Assembly (NCBI RefSeq): GCF_024206495.1
Contig: NZ_JAMBPQ010000017.1
Location: 1-64,000, forward strand
Direction of reading: 5' to 3'
Source of the DNA: Paraburkholderia sp. CNPSo 3272
GTDB taxonomy: Bacteria > Pseudomonadota > Gammaproteobacteria > Burkholderiales > Burkholderiaceae
DNA: 64,000 nucleotides
The notes under the pieces are model-generated. The model worked only from the letters and a program-made list of their open reading frames with translations, was not told the origin of the DNA and made no database searches. Numbering within the stretch: position 1 is the stretch's first letter; each line of letters opens with the position of its first letter. This document shows positions 19,557 to 28,933 of the stretch, one piece after another. Position numbers and translations under genes: made by a program.

Positions 19557-19645
19557 ACGCCTCAATCGCCCATGAACAGGCGGATATTGCGGCGCATCAT
19601 ATTCTCAGAGTATTGATAATTTGATGCCTCATTTGGGAAGGAACC

Positions 19646-20566
19646 ATGGATCTCCGCCAGCTTCGTTACTTCGTTGCCGTCGTGCGCGAGCGCAATTTCA
19701 CGCGCGCAGCCGAACAGCTTTGCATCGCTCAACCGCCGCTGAGCCGGCAGATTCAGTTGCTCGAACAAGAGATCGGCGTGCCCCTTCTGATTCGCAATAC
19801 GCGCCCGGTGCGCACGACCGATGCGGGACGTCTCGTCTACGAGCAGGCCATGCAGATTCTTGGGCGCGTCGAACAACTGCAGGCGACCGCCAAACACGTG
19901 GGACTCCATCACCGCACCGTGTTGTCGATCGGCTTCGTCGCTTCCGTTCTGTATTCGGGTCTGCCGCCGTTGATGCGCAAGCTGCGCCAGCATGCGCCGG
20001 AACTCGACATCCAGATGGTCGAACTGATGTCGGTGCAGCAGATCGAGGCGTTGAAGGAAGGCCGCATCGACATCGGCTTCGGACGCGTGCGCCACAGCGA
20101 CCCCAACGTGGCCGGCATCGTCCTGCGCGAAGAGCCGCTGGCGGTGGTGGTGCCGATCGGCAGCGAGATGGCGCAGGAATCGACGCCCATCCCCATCGAG
20201 CAACTGGCCGGACAGAAACTGATTGTCTACCCCAAGGAGCCGCGCCCCAGTTTCGCCGACCAGGTATTGAACGTGTTGCACGGCGACGGCGTGCAACCGG
20301 GCGAGGTGCTGGAAGTGCGGGAAATCCAGACGGCGCTGGGTCTCGTCGCAGCAGAGTTCGGCGTATGCGTGATCCCTGCTTCAGCGCGGCAATTGCGCCA
20401 GGACGTGCACTATCGGCTGATCGACAGCGACCACGCGACTTCCCCCATCATCCTGAATCACCGCGTGAACGACAACTCCGTCTACGTCGATCTCGTGAAG
20501 CAACTGGTCAAGGAAATGTACGCCGAGCCTCAAACGTGGCTGCCTTCGAAGAAGAAAAAGTCGTGA
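19646..20566 (+). CDS. catR: LysR family regulator of the cat/ben genes
   Basis: 306 residues with the N-terminal winged helix (MDLRQLRYFVAVVRERNFTR, AAEQLCIAQPPLSRQIQLLE) and a type 2 periplasmic-binding-like effector domain from about residue 90. It lies divergent to catB, the usual position for CatR/BenM, which activate with cis,cis-muconate. The start ATG at 19646 has AAGGA upstream. The split between CatR-type and BenM-type cannot be settled by eye; only one regulator gene is present for both pathways here. The Lys-rich C-terminus is ordinary. Confidence 0.9.
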   Translation: MDLRQLRYFVAVVRERNFTRAAEQLCIAQPPLSRQIQLLEQEIGVPLLIRNTRPVRTTDAGRLVYEQAMQILGRVEQLQATAKHVGLHHRTVLSIGFVASVLYSGLPPLMRKLRQHAPELDIQMVELMSVQQIEALKEGRIDIGFGRVRHSDPNVAGIVLREEPLAVVVPIGSEMAQESTPIPIEQLAGQKLIVYPKEPRPSFADQVLNVLHGDGVQPGEVLEVREIQTALGLVAAEFGVCVIPASARQLRQDVHYRLIDSDHATSPIILNHRVNDNSVYVDLVKQLVKEMYAEPQTWLPSKKKKS

Positions 20567-20687
20567 AGCGATAAACCGCCTACCCCGGTTCGTTGACGAA
20601 TGCGCGCACGGCGGCACCGATCTTGTGCGGCGAATCCTCCTGAACGTCATGGATGCCGGCCACCACGGTTTCCCGGTGGGCACACCC

Positions 20688-22013
20688 TCACTGCGCCGCC
20701 AGCCGCTCTGCCGAAAAACGCAAGCCGTCGAAGAGCCGCTCGGCCACCCGCTCGGGAAAGCCTTCGGGCAGCGCCGCTGCGACTTCTTCTATCGCAGCGG
20801 GCGTACGCGCCAGCACGCGCTCGATCAGCGGGCCCGCATCCGGCCCATAGTGGCACAGCCGCGCGGTGGCGTCGAAATGCGTGCGCTTCACGTCGCGCAT
20901 GCGATAGTGGCGCGCCTTGCCCCACACCGCCATGGCGAGCGACGCCTTGTGCCACGACCATTGATTGCCGCCGTCGCCCTCCACGGGCCAGATCGACATG
21001 ACGTCATAGAGCGGCGCGAGCTGAAAGCGCCCTGCCGGCAAGAGGCGGATGCTGAAATTCTTCGCGTGGCCGTCCGGCGCCGCGAGCATCCAGAAGACGA
21101 TTTGCGCAGTGAGAAACGTTTCGAGGTCCTCGCGCGCCTGCAGCGACTGGCGCAGGAGACCCGCAATTTCACGCACGCCGGGGCCGCCATGCGCTTCGTA
21201 CTTGCGATGCGGCGGCACGCCGAGCGCCTGGCAGAAGTCCTCCTGCGGCAGACGCAGCAAGCCGCCGGCGCGCGAACGCGTACGATCGAAGCGCTCCACG
21301 CTGAGCACCTTTTGCGCGCCGAAGCGGACGATCTGCGCCTGTGAAGCGGGCAAACCGTAGGCCCTCAGCAGTGCCAGGCAAAGCCATTCGTTTTCCACCG
21401 AGGTATTGAAGTCCACCTTGCGATGGCCGATCAGCCCCAGTGGCAGCTTGAGAATGTGGGTAGTGGGCGTGGCGCCGCGCGGCAGCAGCCATTTGCCGCG
21501 GTGGCGCAGGAGCGCGGTCTTCTCCTGCGCGCCCGCCAGCGAAATGCGCAGATCGTCGGTCTCGAGTGCGCCACCGGGCAGCGCACCGGCCGTTTCGAGC
21601 AGCAGGCGCTCGATGACGGCATCGCTCAGCGCGGTGCCTTCGATGCGGTCGACGCGCCCCGGCGTTTCGTCCTCGTCCAGCAGTTGCACCGCGCCCACGC
21701 AATCGCGCCCGATGGCCTTGAGCAGGTCGAAGGCCTCGAGCGTATCGGTGCGAAAGCGCGTGGCGATGCGACGGCGGATGGGCTCGCTGTCGGGCAGAAG
21801 ATTGTCGAAATAGTGCTGCACGCGCTCGCCGCGCAACGGCACGTCGCCGATGCCGAACGGCAGCGAGAGCGAAAGCGGCCGGCCCACGGCCGAGCGCTTC
21901 CAGGCGTCGTCATAACGCAACTCGGTGTCGCCGGAGGACGTCATGACCCACGTGCCCACGCGCTCGCCGTTGGCCCAGATCGATAGCGCGCGCGAATGCG
22001 ATTTGCGGCCCAT
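20688..22013 (-). CDS. hipA: HipA family serine/threonine kinase toxin
   Basis: 441 residues from ATG 22013 (two in-frame GTGs at 22019 and 22022 could add two or three residues; the first overlaps the hipB stop as GTGA). The N-terminal HipA subdomain 1 is followed by the phosphoinositide-kinase-like core. Key residues are present: S158 in ISLAGAQEK, matching the autophosphorylated Ser150 of E. coli HipA; catalytic D314 in DGHAKNF; and the metal-binding D337 in PLYDVMS. The kinase therefore looks active. E. coli HipA phosphorylates glutamyl-tRNA synthetase and induces persistence; the target here is assumed similar but unproven. Confidence 0.92.
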   Translation of the reverse strand: MGRKSHSRALSIWANGERVGTWVMTSSGDTELRYDDAWKRSAVGRPLSLSLPFGIGDVPLRGERVQHYFDNLLPDSEPIRRRIATRFRTDTLEAFDLLKAIGRDCVGAVQLLDEDETPGRVDRIEGTALSDAVIERLLLETAGALPGGALETDDLRISLAGAQEKTALLRHRGKWLLPRGATPTTHILKLPLGLIGHRKVDFNTSVENEWLCLALLRAYGLPASQAQIVRFGAQKVLSVERFDRTRSRAGGLLRLPQEDFCQALGVPPHRKYEAHGGPGVREIAGLLRQSLQAREDLETFLTAQIVFWMLAAPDGHAKNFSIRLLPAGRFQLAPLYDVMSIWPVEGDGGNQWSWHKASLAMAVWGKARHYRMRDVKRTHFDATARLCHYGPDAGPLIERVLARTPAAIEEVAAALPEGFPERVAERLFDGLRFSAERLAAQ

Positions 22014-22015
22014 GC

Positions 22016-22261
22016 TCACCACTCCGGCGCACCGGCCGCCACCTCGCGCGACTGCACGCAGAGTTCCAGCCCGTAGAGCGCGAAAAGCGCGAGCATCTGC
22101 TCGAGCGAGAGGCTGGCGGCGCCCGTGGTTTCGAGTGCGGAAAGGCGCGGCTGGCCGATGCCCAGATGCGCCGCGGCCTGCGCCTGGGTCATGCCGCGCG
22201 CCTTGCGGGCCGATTGCAGAATCTCGCCAAGCCCGCCTGGCGTCTGGACGATGATCTTCAT
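22016..22261 (-). CDS. hipB: HipB-like Xre antitoxin and repressor
   Basis: 81 residues with a Xre helix-turn-helix: LGEILQSARKARGMTQAQAA, then HLGIGQPRLSALETTG. Proteins of this size bind HipA and repress the operon. It is translated just ahead of hipA with overlapping or abutting codons. A consensus promoter and a 7-base dyad lie directly upstream. Confidence 0.92.
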   Translation of the reverse strand: MKIIVQTPGGLGEILQSARKARGMTQAQAAAHLGIGQPRLSALETTGAASLSLEQMLALFALYGLELCVQSREVAAGAPEW

Positions 22262-22275
22262 GACATATTCCTGTG

Positions 22276-22317
22276 AGGCATAAACCGATTATATGCCTGT
22301 GGGGAATATTTTGCCAA
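22276..22317 (-). promoter_or_regulatory. hipBA promoter with overlapping operator
   Basis: On the minus strand TTGGCA (22312-22317) and a perfect TATAAT (22288-22293) are 18 bases apart, a strong sigma70 promoter. The -10 box lies inside a perfect inverted repeat AGGCATA (22276-22282) / TATGCCT (22292-22298) with a 9-base spacer. That is the geometry expected for a HipB operator, so repressor binding would block polymerase. Confidence 0.75.
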
Positions 22318-22412
22318 TATCATTCATACAAATAAACCGGGAATATCGCTCCCACGAATAGTCATCCGGCGAGCCCTCCTCGATACGGCCCGGTTGCCGC
22401 GCAGGGCGGTGC

Positions 22413-23558
22413 TCACGCGCGAGCGGACTCCTGTGCCCGCTCACGCGCACGCACGTCGAACGCGCCGCCCGTCAGGGCTTGGTCGCGCAGCGTCACCGGT
22501 TTCTTGCCCGGCAGCAGCGGGAACACCAGTTCGGCGAAGCGAATCGCCTCTTCCAGGTGAGGATAACCGGAGAGCACGAAGCTGTCCGCGCCGGCGTCCA
22601 CGTATTCCTTGATGCGGGCCGCCACGGTTTGCGGGTCGCCCACGAGCGCCGTGCCCGCGCCGCCGCGCACGAGGCCCACACCGGCCCATAGGTTCGGGCT
22701 GATCTCGAGCTTGTCGCGGCTGCCGCCGTGCAGTTCGGCCATGCGGCGCTGGCCCACCGAATCCATGCGCGCGTAATTTTCCTGGGCGCGGCGGATATCG
22801 TCATCGTCGAGCTTGCTAATGAGACGCCCGGCGGCGGCCCACGCTTCGTCGTTGGTCTCGCGCACGATCACGTGCAGGCGCACGCCGAGCTTGAGTGTGC
22901 GTCCATGGCGCGCCGCCCGCGCGCGGATATCGCTGAACTTCTGCGCGACGGCTTCGGGCGGCTCGCCCCACGTGAGATAGGCATCCACATGCTTGGCCGC
23001 TAGCTCGTGCGCCGCCGGCGACGAGCCGCCAAAATACAGCGGCGGATGCGGCGTCTGAACCGGCGCGTGAAAGTTCTGCGCGCCCTGCACGTGCAAATGC
23101 TTGCCCTCGAAGTTCACCCTCTCGCCGCGAAGCAGGCTGCGCCAGATGGTCAGGAATTCGTCGGCGGCTTCGTAGCGCTCGTCGTGCGCGAGGAACACGC
23201 CGTCGGCTGCGAGTTCGGTGGCGTCGCCGCCCGGCACGACGTTGAGCAGCAAACGGCCGTTCAACGCCTGGTCGAGCGTGGCCGCCTGGCGCGCGGAAGC
23301 GGTGGGACCGCCGAGCGACGTACGCAGCGCGACGAGCAGCTTGATGCGCTGCGTAACGGGCGCGAGGCTCGCCGCCGTCACCCACGGGTCGAGGCAACTG
23401 CTGCCGGTGGGAATAAGGAGACCGTCGTAGCCGAGTTCTTCGGCGGTCACGGCGATCTGGCGCATATAGGCGTTGGTCGGCGCGCGGCCGAAATCGGATT
23501 TGCCGAGGTAGCGGGTGTCGCCGGAGGTCGGCAAGAACCAGAAGATATCGAGGCTCAT
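22413..23558 (-). CDS. ssuD: FMNH2-dependent alkanesulfonate monooxygenase-like (SsuD family)
   Basis: 381 residues, close to SsuD length. It is a bacterial luciferase-like TIM barrel with the SsuD hallmarks IFWFLPTSGDTRYLG at the N-terminus, PTGSSCLDPWVTAASLAP, RTSLGGPTASARQAATLD and LLLNVVPGGDATE, and the conserved C-terminal VLSGYPHLEEAIRFAE. It cleaves sulfonates to aldehyde and sulfite using reduced FMN. No ssuE, ssuA, ssuB or ssuC is adjacent, so FMNH2 and transport must come from elsewhere. A related desulfurase substrate is possible. Confidence 0.88.
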   Translation of the reverse strand: MSLDIFWFLPTSGDTRYLGKSDFGRAPTNAYMRQIAVTAEELGYDGLLIPTGSSCLDPWVTAASLAPVTQRIKLLVALRTSLGGPTASARQAATLDQALNGRLLLNVVPGGDATELAADGVFLAHDERYEAADEFLTIWRSLLRGERVNFEGKHLHVQGAQNFHAPVQTPHPPLYFGGSSPAAHELAAKHVDAYLTWGEPPEAVAQKFSDIRARAARHGRTLKLGVRLHVIVRETNDEAWAAAGRLISKLDDDDIRRAQENYARMDSVGQRRMAELHGGSRDKLEISPNLWAGVGLVRGGAGTALVGDPQTVAARIKEYVDAGADSFVLSGYPHLEEAIRFAELVFPLLPGKKPVTLRDQALTGGAFDVRARERAQESARA

Positions 23559-23776
23559 CAGTGATCCTGCTGCGGGTAAATGAAGGCGTGGGCGAAGACT
23601 GGCGGCGCGAATTCGCGCGGCGCAATCGCATGACTATCGCCGCCCGTGCGTCGAACTCAGTCGCGCCCTCATTGAAACAGCCTGCAGCGTTTTCCCCTAC
23701 CAGTTAATCTGCAATTGCATATGATGTATTCGGCTAAACGTGCGCATTTCCAACCCCTTTCGCGAGGAACCCAGCC

Positions 23777-24154
23777 ATGGACACACGGACCGTCAAGATT
23801 CCCGGCCCCGATCATCCGATCACGGTCGAACCGGCGCACACGCGCGTGGTGGTGAAAGCAGGCGGGCGCGTGGTCGCCGACACGCGCGGCGCGCTCACGC
23901 TGCGCGAGGCGAGCTATCCCGCGGTGTTCTACATACCGCGCGAGGACGCCGACATGTCGCTGCTCTCACGCACGGAACACAAGAGCTGGTGCCCCTACAA
24001 GGGCGAGGCTTCGTACTACTCGATCGCGCCAGGCGGCGCGCGAGCCGTGAACGCAATATGGAGCTATGAAACGCCGCATGAAGCGGTGTCGGCAATCAAG
24101 GACCACCTTGCGTTCTACCCGGATCGCGTCGATTCGATCGAAACGTCCGACTGA
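23777..24154 (+). CDS. DUF427 domain protein
   Basis: 125 residues. It carries the DUF427 pattern GRVVADTRGALTLREASYPAVFYIPREDAD and HKSWCPYKGEASYYSI, ending with a helix HEAVSAIKDHLAFYPDRVD. Small cytoplasmic beta-rich proteins of this family have no established function. Start ATG 23777 has GAGGAA upstream. Single gene between divergent or unrelated neighbours. Confidence 0.9.
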   Translation: MDTRTVKIPGPDHPITVEPAHTRVVVKAGGRVVADTRGALTLREASYPAVFYIPREDADMSLLSRTEHKSWCPYKGEASYYSIAPGGARAVNAIWSYETPHEAVSAIKDHLAFYPDRVDSIETSD

Positions 24155-24302
24155 GCGCCCTGCGCCGCCCTTCGATGCGTAACGTATCGCCGCGCAACGT
24201 CACATGGCATCGTCGATGCCCACTCGGGCCCCAAGGTGTGCCAGGATTCGGTAATTCGTGCGGCGCAGCCCGCCGCACCCCGCCCCCTTACATCCAACCG
24301 AC

Positions 24303-25805
24303 ATGCAACAAGGCACCCCGGCCACCGCGGCCAGTTTTGCCAACATGGGCGTCGATCTGCTCGACTTCTTCGACGTGACGCCCACTTCGCTGTGGCTCGA
24401 AGACTATAGCCAGCTGCGCGCGCTGTTCGACAGCTGGCGTGCACAAGGCGTGACCAGCCTGCGCCAGTTCCTCGAAGACGATCCGCGCCGCGTGGCCGAA
24501 TGCTCGGCCTGCATCCGCGTGCTGAAGGTCAACCGCCATACGCTCGATCTTTACGGCGCGCGCGACTATGAAGAACTCGCCGCGCATCTCCCGCAGGTGC
24601 TGCGCGACGACATGTTCCAGGCGCACGTGGGCGAACTCGAGCAAATGTGGGCCGGCCGCACCACGTTCGAGAGCAAGAGCGTGAACTACACGCTGCGCGG
24701 GCGGCGCATGGACATCCTGTTGCGCGGGGTGATCCTGCCGGGCCACGAAGCCGACTGGAGCCGCGTGCTCGTGGCGATCGAAGACGTCTCGGCGCTCGAA
24801 GAAGCGCGCCATCGGGCGACCGTGAGCGAGCAATACGCGCTCGGTGTTTTCGAACACTCGCCGGTTTCGCTGTGGGTCGAAAACTTCTCCGCCATTCGTG
24901 AGCTGTTAAACGAGGTCCGCGAGCAGGGCATCGTCGACTTTCGCACCTTCACCGACGTGCACCCCGAATTCGTCGAGCGCTGCATGAGCGAAATCCAGGT
25001 GCTCGACGTGAATCACTACACGCTGGGCATGTTTCGCGCACCGGACAAGGCCACGCTGCTCGCGCGCCTGCCCGAGGTATTCCGCGACGAAATGCGCCCG
25101 CACTTCCGCGAGCAGTTGCTCGATCTCTGGGAAGGCCGACTCTTTCAGCAGCGCGAGGTGGTCAACTACACGCTCGACGGCAGCGAGGTCAACGTACACC
25201 TGCAATTTTCCGTGTTCCCGGGCCACGAAGCGCAATGGGACCTCGTGCTGCTCGCGCTCACCGACATCACGGCGCGCAAGAAAGCCGAGGCCTACCTCGA
25301 ATTTCTCGGCAAACACGACGTGCTCACGAAGCTCAAGAACCGCTCGTTCTATGTGGACGAACTCAATCGTCTGCATCGCAAGGGGCCGTTCCCGGTGAGC
25401 GCCATCGTCGTCGATATGGACAATCTGAAGACGGTGAACGACCAGCTCGGCCACGCGGCCGGCGACGCGTTGCTGCGCCGGGCCGGTGAAGTGCTCACGA
25501 AAGCGATCCAGAAGCCCTGGCAGGCCGCGCGCATCGGCGGCGACGAATTCGCCGTGCTGATGCCCGGCGCCGACCTGCGCGATGCGGAAACCGTGGTGGA
25601 GAGCATCACCAAACTGGTGGAGCTGAACAACCAGTTTTACGGTGGACCTAAGCTGAGCTTTTCAATGGGCTTTGCGAGCTGCGAGGAAGGCGAAAGCGTG
25701 GAGGCGATGTTGCGCGAAGCGGATGCGGCGATGTACGAGGCCAAGCGCCGCCGCAACGAAACGAGCCGCTCATCGCTGGAAGCCGACGCCGCGCGCAATG
25801 GCTAA
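24303..25805 (+). CDS. Diguanylate cyclase with duplicated sensor domain
   Basis: 500 residues from ATG 24303. Two homologous PAS-like units of about 140 residues occupy residues 25-165 and 185-325; both contain TP/SPxSLWxE, LxVNxxTL, LPxVxRDxM, xxVNYTL and PGHEAxW at matching places. A GGDEF domain follows (about 335-490) with an intact GGDEF at 412-416. No RxxD inhibitory site five residues upstream is seen, so product feedback may be absent. No membrane helix is visible, so it is a cytoplasmic sensor making cyclic di-GMP. Signal unknown. A short hairpin (25810-25830) follows the stop. Confidence 0.93.
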   Translation: MQQGTPATAASFANMGVDLLDFFDVTPTSLWLEDYSQLRALFDSWRAQGVTSLRQFLEDDPRRVAECSACIRVLKVNRHTLDLYGARDYEELAAHLPQVLRDDMFQAHVGELEQMWAGRTTFESKSVNYTLRGRRMDILLRGVILPGHEADWSRVLVAIEDVSALEEARHRATVSEQYALGVFEHSPVSLWVENFSAIRELLNEVREQGIVDFRTFTDVHPEFVERCMSEIQVLDVNHYTLGMFRAPDKATLLARLPEVFRDEMRPHFREQLLDLWEGRLFQQREVVNYTLDGSEVNVHLQFSVFPGHEAQWDLVLLALTDITARKKAEAYLEFLGKHDVLTKLKNRSFYVDELNRLHRKGPFPVSAIVVDMDNLKTVNDQLGHAAGDALLRRAGEVLTKAIQKPWQAARIGGDEFAVLMPGADLRDAETVVESITKLVELNNQFYGGPKLSFSMGFASCEEGESVEAMLREADAAMYEAKRRRNETSRSSLEADAARNG

Positions 25806-25853
25806 CGCTCGAAGCGCGTGAAACGCTTCGGATACCATAAGAAAAGCAGGGAA

Positions 25854-25884
25854 GAAAAAGCGGCCGGCATGTAAGCATGCCGGC
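25854..25884 (-). terminator. Rho-independent terminator for the HU gene
   Basis: Nine-base perfect stem, GCCGGCATG (25863-25871) and CATGCCGGC (25876-25884), with loop TAAG. On the minus strand it is followed three bases later by five T residues. It lies about 150 bases after the HU stop and faces the right way; it may also slow plus-strand transcription from the cyclase gene. Confidence 0.75.
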
Positions 25885-26036
25885 TTGCCGAGGGCCTGGC
25901 GCCCCGTTTCACACACTCGGGCCAGCAGCGTGACGCCGCCTGCCCGAGTGCGGACCACCGCACTGGCGTGATGCTGCGCCGCGCGCCAGCAAGCGAGCCG
26001 GCCACGCGCGCGCCCGCCATAGCGGCGGAGCTGGCA

Positions 26037-26315
26037 TCACGACGCGTTGACGGCGTCCTTGAATGCCTTGCCAGCGGTGAACTTCACCGTCTTGGCTGCG
26101 GCAATCTGGATCTCCGCGCCCGTGGCAGGATTGCGGCCCACGCGGGCAGCACGCTGGCCAGTCGAGAACGAGCCGAAGCCGACCAGTTGCACGGAGTCAC
26201 CCGAGGTGACCGCACGCGTGACGACGTCAAGGATCGCGTCGATGGCTGCGCCCGTCGCTGCCTTGGTCTCGCCCGTGCTAGCGGCGACTGCGTCAATGAG
26301 TTCCTGTTTGTTCAT
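26037..26315 (-). CDS. hupB: HU-family histone-like DNA-binding protein
   Basis: 92 residues, the HU length: MNKQELIDAVAASTGETKA at the N-terminus, the beta-arm core VQLVGFGSFSTGQRAARVGR with the conserved RNPATG tip, and AKTVKFTAGKAFKDAVN at the end. It bends and compacts DNA. Transcribed alone on the minus strand with the terminator at 25854-25884. Which HU paralogue this is cannot be told from the window. Confidence 0.95.
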   Translation of the reverse strand: MNKQELIDAVAASTGETKAATGAAIDAILDVVTRAVTSGDSVQLVGFGSFSTGQRAARVGRNPATGAEIQIAAAKTVKFTAGKAFKDAVNAS

Positions 26316-26905
26316 CTGCTACCTGTGTTGAGTTGAGAAAACCTGCATACCCTACCTCACGCGGGCGAAACAGGCAAATCGCGTTGCATATGGAAACGCG
26401 CCGATCGCCCGCCCGGCACGTGTTTTGCCTCCTACGTGCATGACGGCGAAAGGCGAATCAATAGCACAACACGGAGTCAGTGTGTAGACAAAAACACGTT
26501 AAATATTGGCAAAAATGCACAAAAACGACATTGCCGTGGTTTAAAGCGGGCTTATACAGGAACGATTCGTGCAGATGACCTCTGCTGCGCAACGAAAATC
26601 AGCGATATTTCCGGTAATCGGCAAACCAGAAAAAATGTCTCGCCGGGACCGTCGCCGGCTTGCTGTCACCGTCGGGGATTCCGCCGGTTGCGGCATCCGG
26701 CAAATCGGCCGCGCGGGTCGAGCGGGTCGTCGCGCAACTTCGGGGCCGTCTTCCGGAGCAGGGATCGAGGCGAGCCGAATCGCATCCTGTCTTTCAGTTG
26801 CGCAACGCAAGGCCGCATGAACGCCTTCCGCCTATGCTGTCGTCTGCGCAAAACGAAATCGCGTCGTCAGCCACTGGATTGATCAGTGATGCTGATTACC
26901 GGGAC
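26316..26905. other. 590-base intergenic region upstream of HU
   Basis: No gene is supported. Open plus-strand frames here lack ribosome sites and protein-like composition. The part at about 26450-26560 is AT-rich and should hold the HU promoter on the minus strand. No clear repeat, hairpin or RNA gene was found. Confidence 0.4.
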
Positions 26906-27463
26906 TCAGGTGAAAACCCATAGCACGCGCGCGGGCGCATCGGCGAGATTGGCGTAGCGAAAGGGGCGACGCGCCGGCAACTGGAAGCTGTCGTTGGCCC
27001 GCAGCGTCACGGGCTCGTCGCTATCCTCCACCCAGATCGTCAACTCGCCTTCGAGCACGAAGCCGCCCTGCTCGTCGCTGTCGTCTACGGGGCGCTCGCC
27101 GCTCGTCGCGCCGGGTTCGAGCCGGCTCTCCAGCATCGAGAAACCCGACGACATGCTGGGCGAAACGAGCACGTCTGTAATGCCGCCGCCATAGTAAAGC
27201 GTGCGCCGCTCGCCCGGCCGCGTGACCCACGGCAGCTCGCGCGGCATGCTGACACTATAGAAGTACGTAGTGGGCGTCTGCAGCGCCTCGCCGATAGCCG
27301 TGAGATCCGCCACAGTCGGCCGCGAAAGTCCCCGCTCGACCTGCGAAAGAAAGCCGACCGAGCGGCCGATCTTTTGCGCGAGTTCGGCCAGCGTCACCTT
27401 CTTGTGCTTGCGCAGATCGCGAATGAGGATCGCGAGGCCTTCGATTTCGTCCTGCTGGTCCAT
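26906..27463 (-). CDS. Xre-cupin transcriptional regulator (PuuR-like)
   Basis: 185 residues. Helix-turn-helix at about 8-62 (LRKHKKVTLAELAQKIGRSV, then GFLSQVERGLSRPTV). A C-terminal cupin at about 105-185 has the small-molecule pocket region EQGGFVLEGELTIWVEDSDE. This architecture is used by PuuR, which represses putrescine use, and by many amine or amino-acid catabolism regulators. It follows a DadA/PuuB-like oxidase by 13 bases in the same operon, supporting a role in amine catabolism. Confidence 0.9.
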   Translation of the reverse strand: MDQQDEIEGLAILIRDLRKHKKVTLAELAQKIGRSVGFLSQVERGLSRPTVADLTAIGEALQTPTTYFYSVSMPRELPWVTRPGERRTLYYGGGITDVLVSPSMSSGFSMLESRLEPGATSGERPVDDSDEQGGFVLEGELTIWVEDSDEPVTLRANDSFQLPARRPFRYANLADAPARVLWVFT

Positions 27464-27476
27464 GCAGTTCTCTCTG

Positions 27477-28772
27477 TCACACGACGTCGCGCAGGCGATA
27501 CCACAGCTTGCCGAGCGCCTCGAGCGGCGCGGCGAAGCGCTCGCCGCCCGGAAAGCGCGGATTATGAATGCGCTCGTAGAGCGAGAGCAAGTGCGGTTCG
27601 CCGAGGATGGCGTCGGCTACGGCACGCGCCGCCGCGAGTGTCGGCAGAATGCCGTGCCCGGAAAAGCCCTGCAGCCAGTAGCGATCGCGTTCGTGACCGA
27701 CGTCGGGCGTGCGGCGAATGCTGATGTCGATATGGCCGCCCCACGCGTATTCGAATTCTATGCCGCGCAATTGCGGAAATGCGCGTTCGAGACTCGGCCG
27801 GATCGCGGCACCGATGTCCTTCGGTATGCCGCCGAGATACGTACACGCGCCGCCAAAGAGCAGGCGATCGTCCGGGCTCAGGCGAAAGTAGTCCGGCACG
27901 AACTGATTGTCGATCACGCAACTGTTGCGCGGCAAAAGCGAGCCGGCGAGCGCAGGGTCGAGCCTGTGCGTGGCGATCTGCCAGGTGCCCACGGGCAGCA
28001 GGCGGCTCGCCAGATCGCTATCGAGACGATCGATGTAGGCATTGCAGGCGAGCACCAGCGCGCCGGCGCGCACCGTGCCTCCCCGCGTGTTCGCCACGTA
28101 GCCGCCCGGCGTTTCGCGATAGGCGAGGACGCGGCTTTGCTCGAAGATGGCGCCGCCCGCGCGCTCGATGGCGTCGGCGAGGCCGAGCGCCAGCTTGAGC
28201 GGATCGAGATGCCCCGCCTCGGGATCGTAGAGCGCGGCGCGATAACGGCGGCTGCCGATCCACTCCGGCATCTCCGGCTCGGCAATGACGCGCAGGCGTT
28301 CGTAGCCCCACTTCTGCGCGGCCTCGTCGCGCGCGGTTTCGAGCATGGCGACACGCGAACGCCTCACCGCCGCCCACAGGCTGCCAGGCCGATAGTCGAT
28401 GTCGAAGCCGTGCCGCGTGGGCAACTCGCGCACTTCGGCGGCGGCCCAGCGCATGCTGTCCCACAGCTGCCGCGCGCCCGCCACACCCAGCGCCTGCTCG
28501 AGGGGCGGCATGTCGCACGACCAGCCGAGCAGCGCCTGACCACCATTGCGCCCAGAGGCGGCCCACGCCACGCGGCTCGCCTCGACGACCGCGACGCGGC
28601 GGCCGGCCAGCGCGAGCCGCAACGCCGTGTGCAGGCCGCTGAACCCCGCGCCCACGACCAGCACATCTGCGTGGTAGTCGCCCGTCAGCGCGGGGCGCTC
28701 GGGCAGCGCGCCACTCTGGGCGTTGCGACATGCGTAATAGCTTTCGATATGACGAGTCGATTCGGCGAACAT
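27477..28772 (-). CDS. FAD-dependent oxidoreductase (gamma-glutamylputrescine oxidase-like)
   Basis: 431 residues of the DAO/DadA fold: DVLVVGAGFSGLHTALRLAL gives the FAD-binding GxGxxG, and ASGRNGGQ is the conserved segment of PuuB-like amine oxidases, with a C-terminal FSGHGI motif. It probably deaminates gamma-glutamylputrescine or a related secondary amine. It is translated just before the PuuR-like regulator. No other puu gene is present, so the substrate is inferred from family likeness. Confidence 0.87.
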   Translation of the reverse strand: MFAESTRHIESYYACRNAQSGALPERPALTGDYHADVLVVGAGFSGLHTALRLALAGRRVAVVEASRVAWAASGRNGGQALLGWSCDMPPLEQALGVAGARQLWDSMRWAAAEVRELPTRHGFDIDYRPGSLWAAVRRSRVAMLETARDEAAQKWGYERLRVIAEPEMPEWIGSRRYRAALYDPEAGHLDPLKLALGLADAIERAGGAIFEQSRVLAYRETPGGYVANTRGGTVRAGALVLACNAYIDRLDSDLASRLLPVGTWQIATHRLDPALAGSLLPRNSCVIDNQFVPDYFRLSPDDRLLFGGACTYLGGIPKDIGAAIRPSLERAFPQLRGIEFEYAWGGHIDISIRRTPDVGHERDRYWLQGFSGHGILPTLAAARAVADAILGEPHLLSLYERIHNPRFPGGERFAAPLEALGKLWYRLRDVV

Positions 28773-28933
28773 GGCGTGTCCGTGAAATTTTTCATGTTGA
28801 TTTCATGAAAAACTAGCACGACAATTTCACGCGCGCAAACCGGCATATTCCCGGTGGCGATATTCCATGCAGCGGTAGTCCGGCGAACTGCGAGCAAACC
28901 CGTGGCCCGGATGGGCCAACCGTCGCCGGGCGA

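Noticed and set aside
25810..25830. Hairpin CGAAGCG/CGCTTCG after the diguanylate cyclase as a terminator
   Set aside because: Seven-base stem with a seven-base loop but no T-run; too weak to list as a terminator.
26436..26882. Plus-strand open frame in the HU upstream gap
   Set aside because: No ribosome site, mixed low-quality composition, no recognisable domain.
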